A stretch of DNA of 64,000 nt. Origin: Effrenium voratum. Taxonomy: Eukaryota; Sar; Dinophyceae; Suessiales; Symbiodiniaceae. Shown here one piece after another: positions 63,590-64,000 of the stretch. Below the pieces are notes generated by a model. It made no database searches, had not been told where the DNA came from, and was given only the letters and a program-made list of their open reading frames with translations. The position numbers and the translations under genes were made by a program. The number at the start of each line of letters is the position of its first letter. The stretch's first letter is position 1. The DNA lies in the NCBI GenBank assembly GCA_963377175.1, contig CAUJNA010003035.1, positions 582,955-646,954 of the forward strand, given 5' to 3'.

Positions 63590-63940
63590 ACCTCTGGTTG
63601 CCTTGTGGTGCTTTTGAAGCTGCCGCAAAGCTCCTAAGGTTCGGGCACTTGCCCGTCTCGCAGGAATAACCAGCCGCGCAGCCTCGGCGTCCCGCAAATC
63701 CCCGCAACTTATGGGCTAAACATTGTACTTCCACAAAGGCCAGCGAAAATAGTGGGGGTTGCAACCCTCCTTGGGGTAAAGCCCACTCCAAACCTCACCC
63801 GAGACTCGAGGGCCAATCACAACGGATCTCAAGTCGTGTACGGAATCAGCCCAACATCCAAAGAGATGGTCCGAGACAGAAGCAAACAAGAAGACTCGGA
63901 GTGGGTGGGGAAACCATCTCCCTGAACACTTGCAACACAT
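63590..63940 (-). CDS. Possible exons, unknown protein
   Basis: Minus: HPLRVFLFASVSDHLFGCWA, DLRSVVIGPRVSGEVWSGLY and CNPHYFRWPLW (63930-63727). Then, in another frame, HKLRGFAGRRGCAAGYSCET with GKCPNLRSFAAASKAPQGN (about 63710-63595). A small intron or a frame change lies between. Probably upstream exons of the 62-63 kb gene. Confidence 0.4.
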
Positions 63941-64000
63941 CGATCACCTTGTGGAGATGAAACACGGTTATCCAAAAGATCTAAGGGCTCCCTTCAGCTC

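Noticed and set aside
1..64000. Dinoflagellate spliced-leader gene, rRNA, CRISPR array, bacterial operons
   Set aside because: I looked for the conserved spliced-leader motif, rRNA-like blocks, regularly spaced direct repeats and ribosome-binding-site-led gene rows and found none.

Overview
This window reads as nuclear DNA of a large, repeat-rich protist genome, most likely a dinoflagellate or close alveolate relative. The support is indirect. There are no long clean genes, and coding islands of about 60-240 nt are separated by short terminal-inverted-repeat (TIR) elements. GC content looks close to balanced, there is much simple-sequence DNA, and a decayed tyrosine recombinase is present. 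I see no rRNA, no CRISPR array, no bacterial operon and no dinoflagellate spliced-leader gene, so the assignment is an inference.

The most important structure is a crowd of about 100-130 bp TIR elements in at least ten families, named A to O here. Several lie inside open reading frames and behave like introners, meaning transposable elements that become introns. Target-site duplications (TSDs) are readable by eye: 8 bp for family B (hAT-like), 4 bp for families A and C, and possibly TA for family E. If an element plus one TSD copy is deleted exactly, the flanking minus-strand reading frames usually join in phase. The clearest case is 62143-63221, where three successive elements (A, A, B) sit between four exons that join into one open frame. 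Similar joins are seen at 5437-5720, 25420-25784, 26613-26905, 27416-28021, 37850-38190 and 43466-43935. Most of these boundaries are not GT-AG.

Layout. 0.3-1.24 kb: minus-strand tyrosine-recombinase pseudogene. 2-12 kb: minus-strand exon islands among elements of families A, F, G, H, J and L. 12-14 kb: tandem repeats, a CTG-rich block, a CA/CG microsatellite and a triplicated unit. 14.7-16.4 kb: decayed, element-free plus-strand gene remnant. 18-30 kb: exon islands interleaved with families A to E, and a tRNA-like scrap near 26.3 kb. 31-36 kb: poly-C tracts, a tRNA-Trp-like relic at 32.2 kb and a 500-bp tetranucleotide satellite at 35 kb. 36-51 kb: more minus-strand exons with families C, E, B, G and D. 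51-55 kb and 60 kb: coding signal whose strand I cannot settle. 56.8-57.6 kb: a possible Z-DNA tract and an 18-bp minisatellite with higher-order structure. 61.4-64 kb: the best-resolved minus-strand multi-exon gene pieces.

Apart from the recombinase, none of the exon islands could be matched to a named protein family by eye. Exon calls rest on open frame, natural composition, splice-like borders and in-phase joins. All need transcript data.
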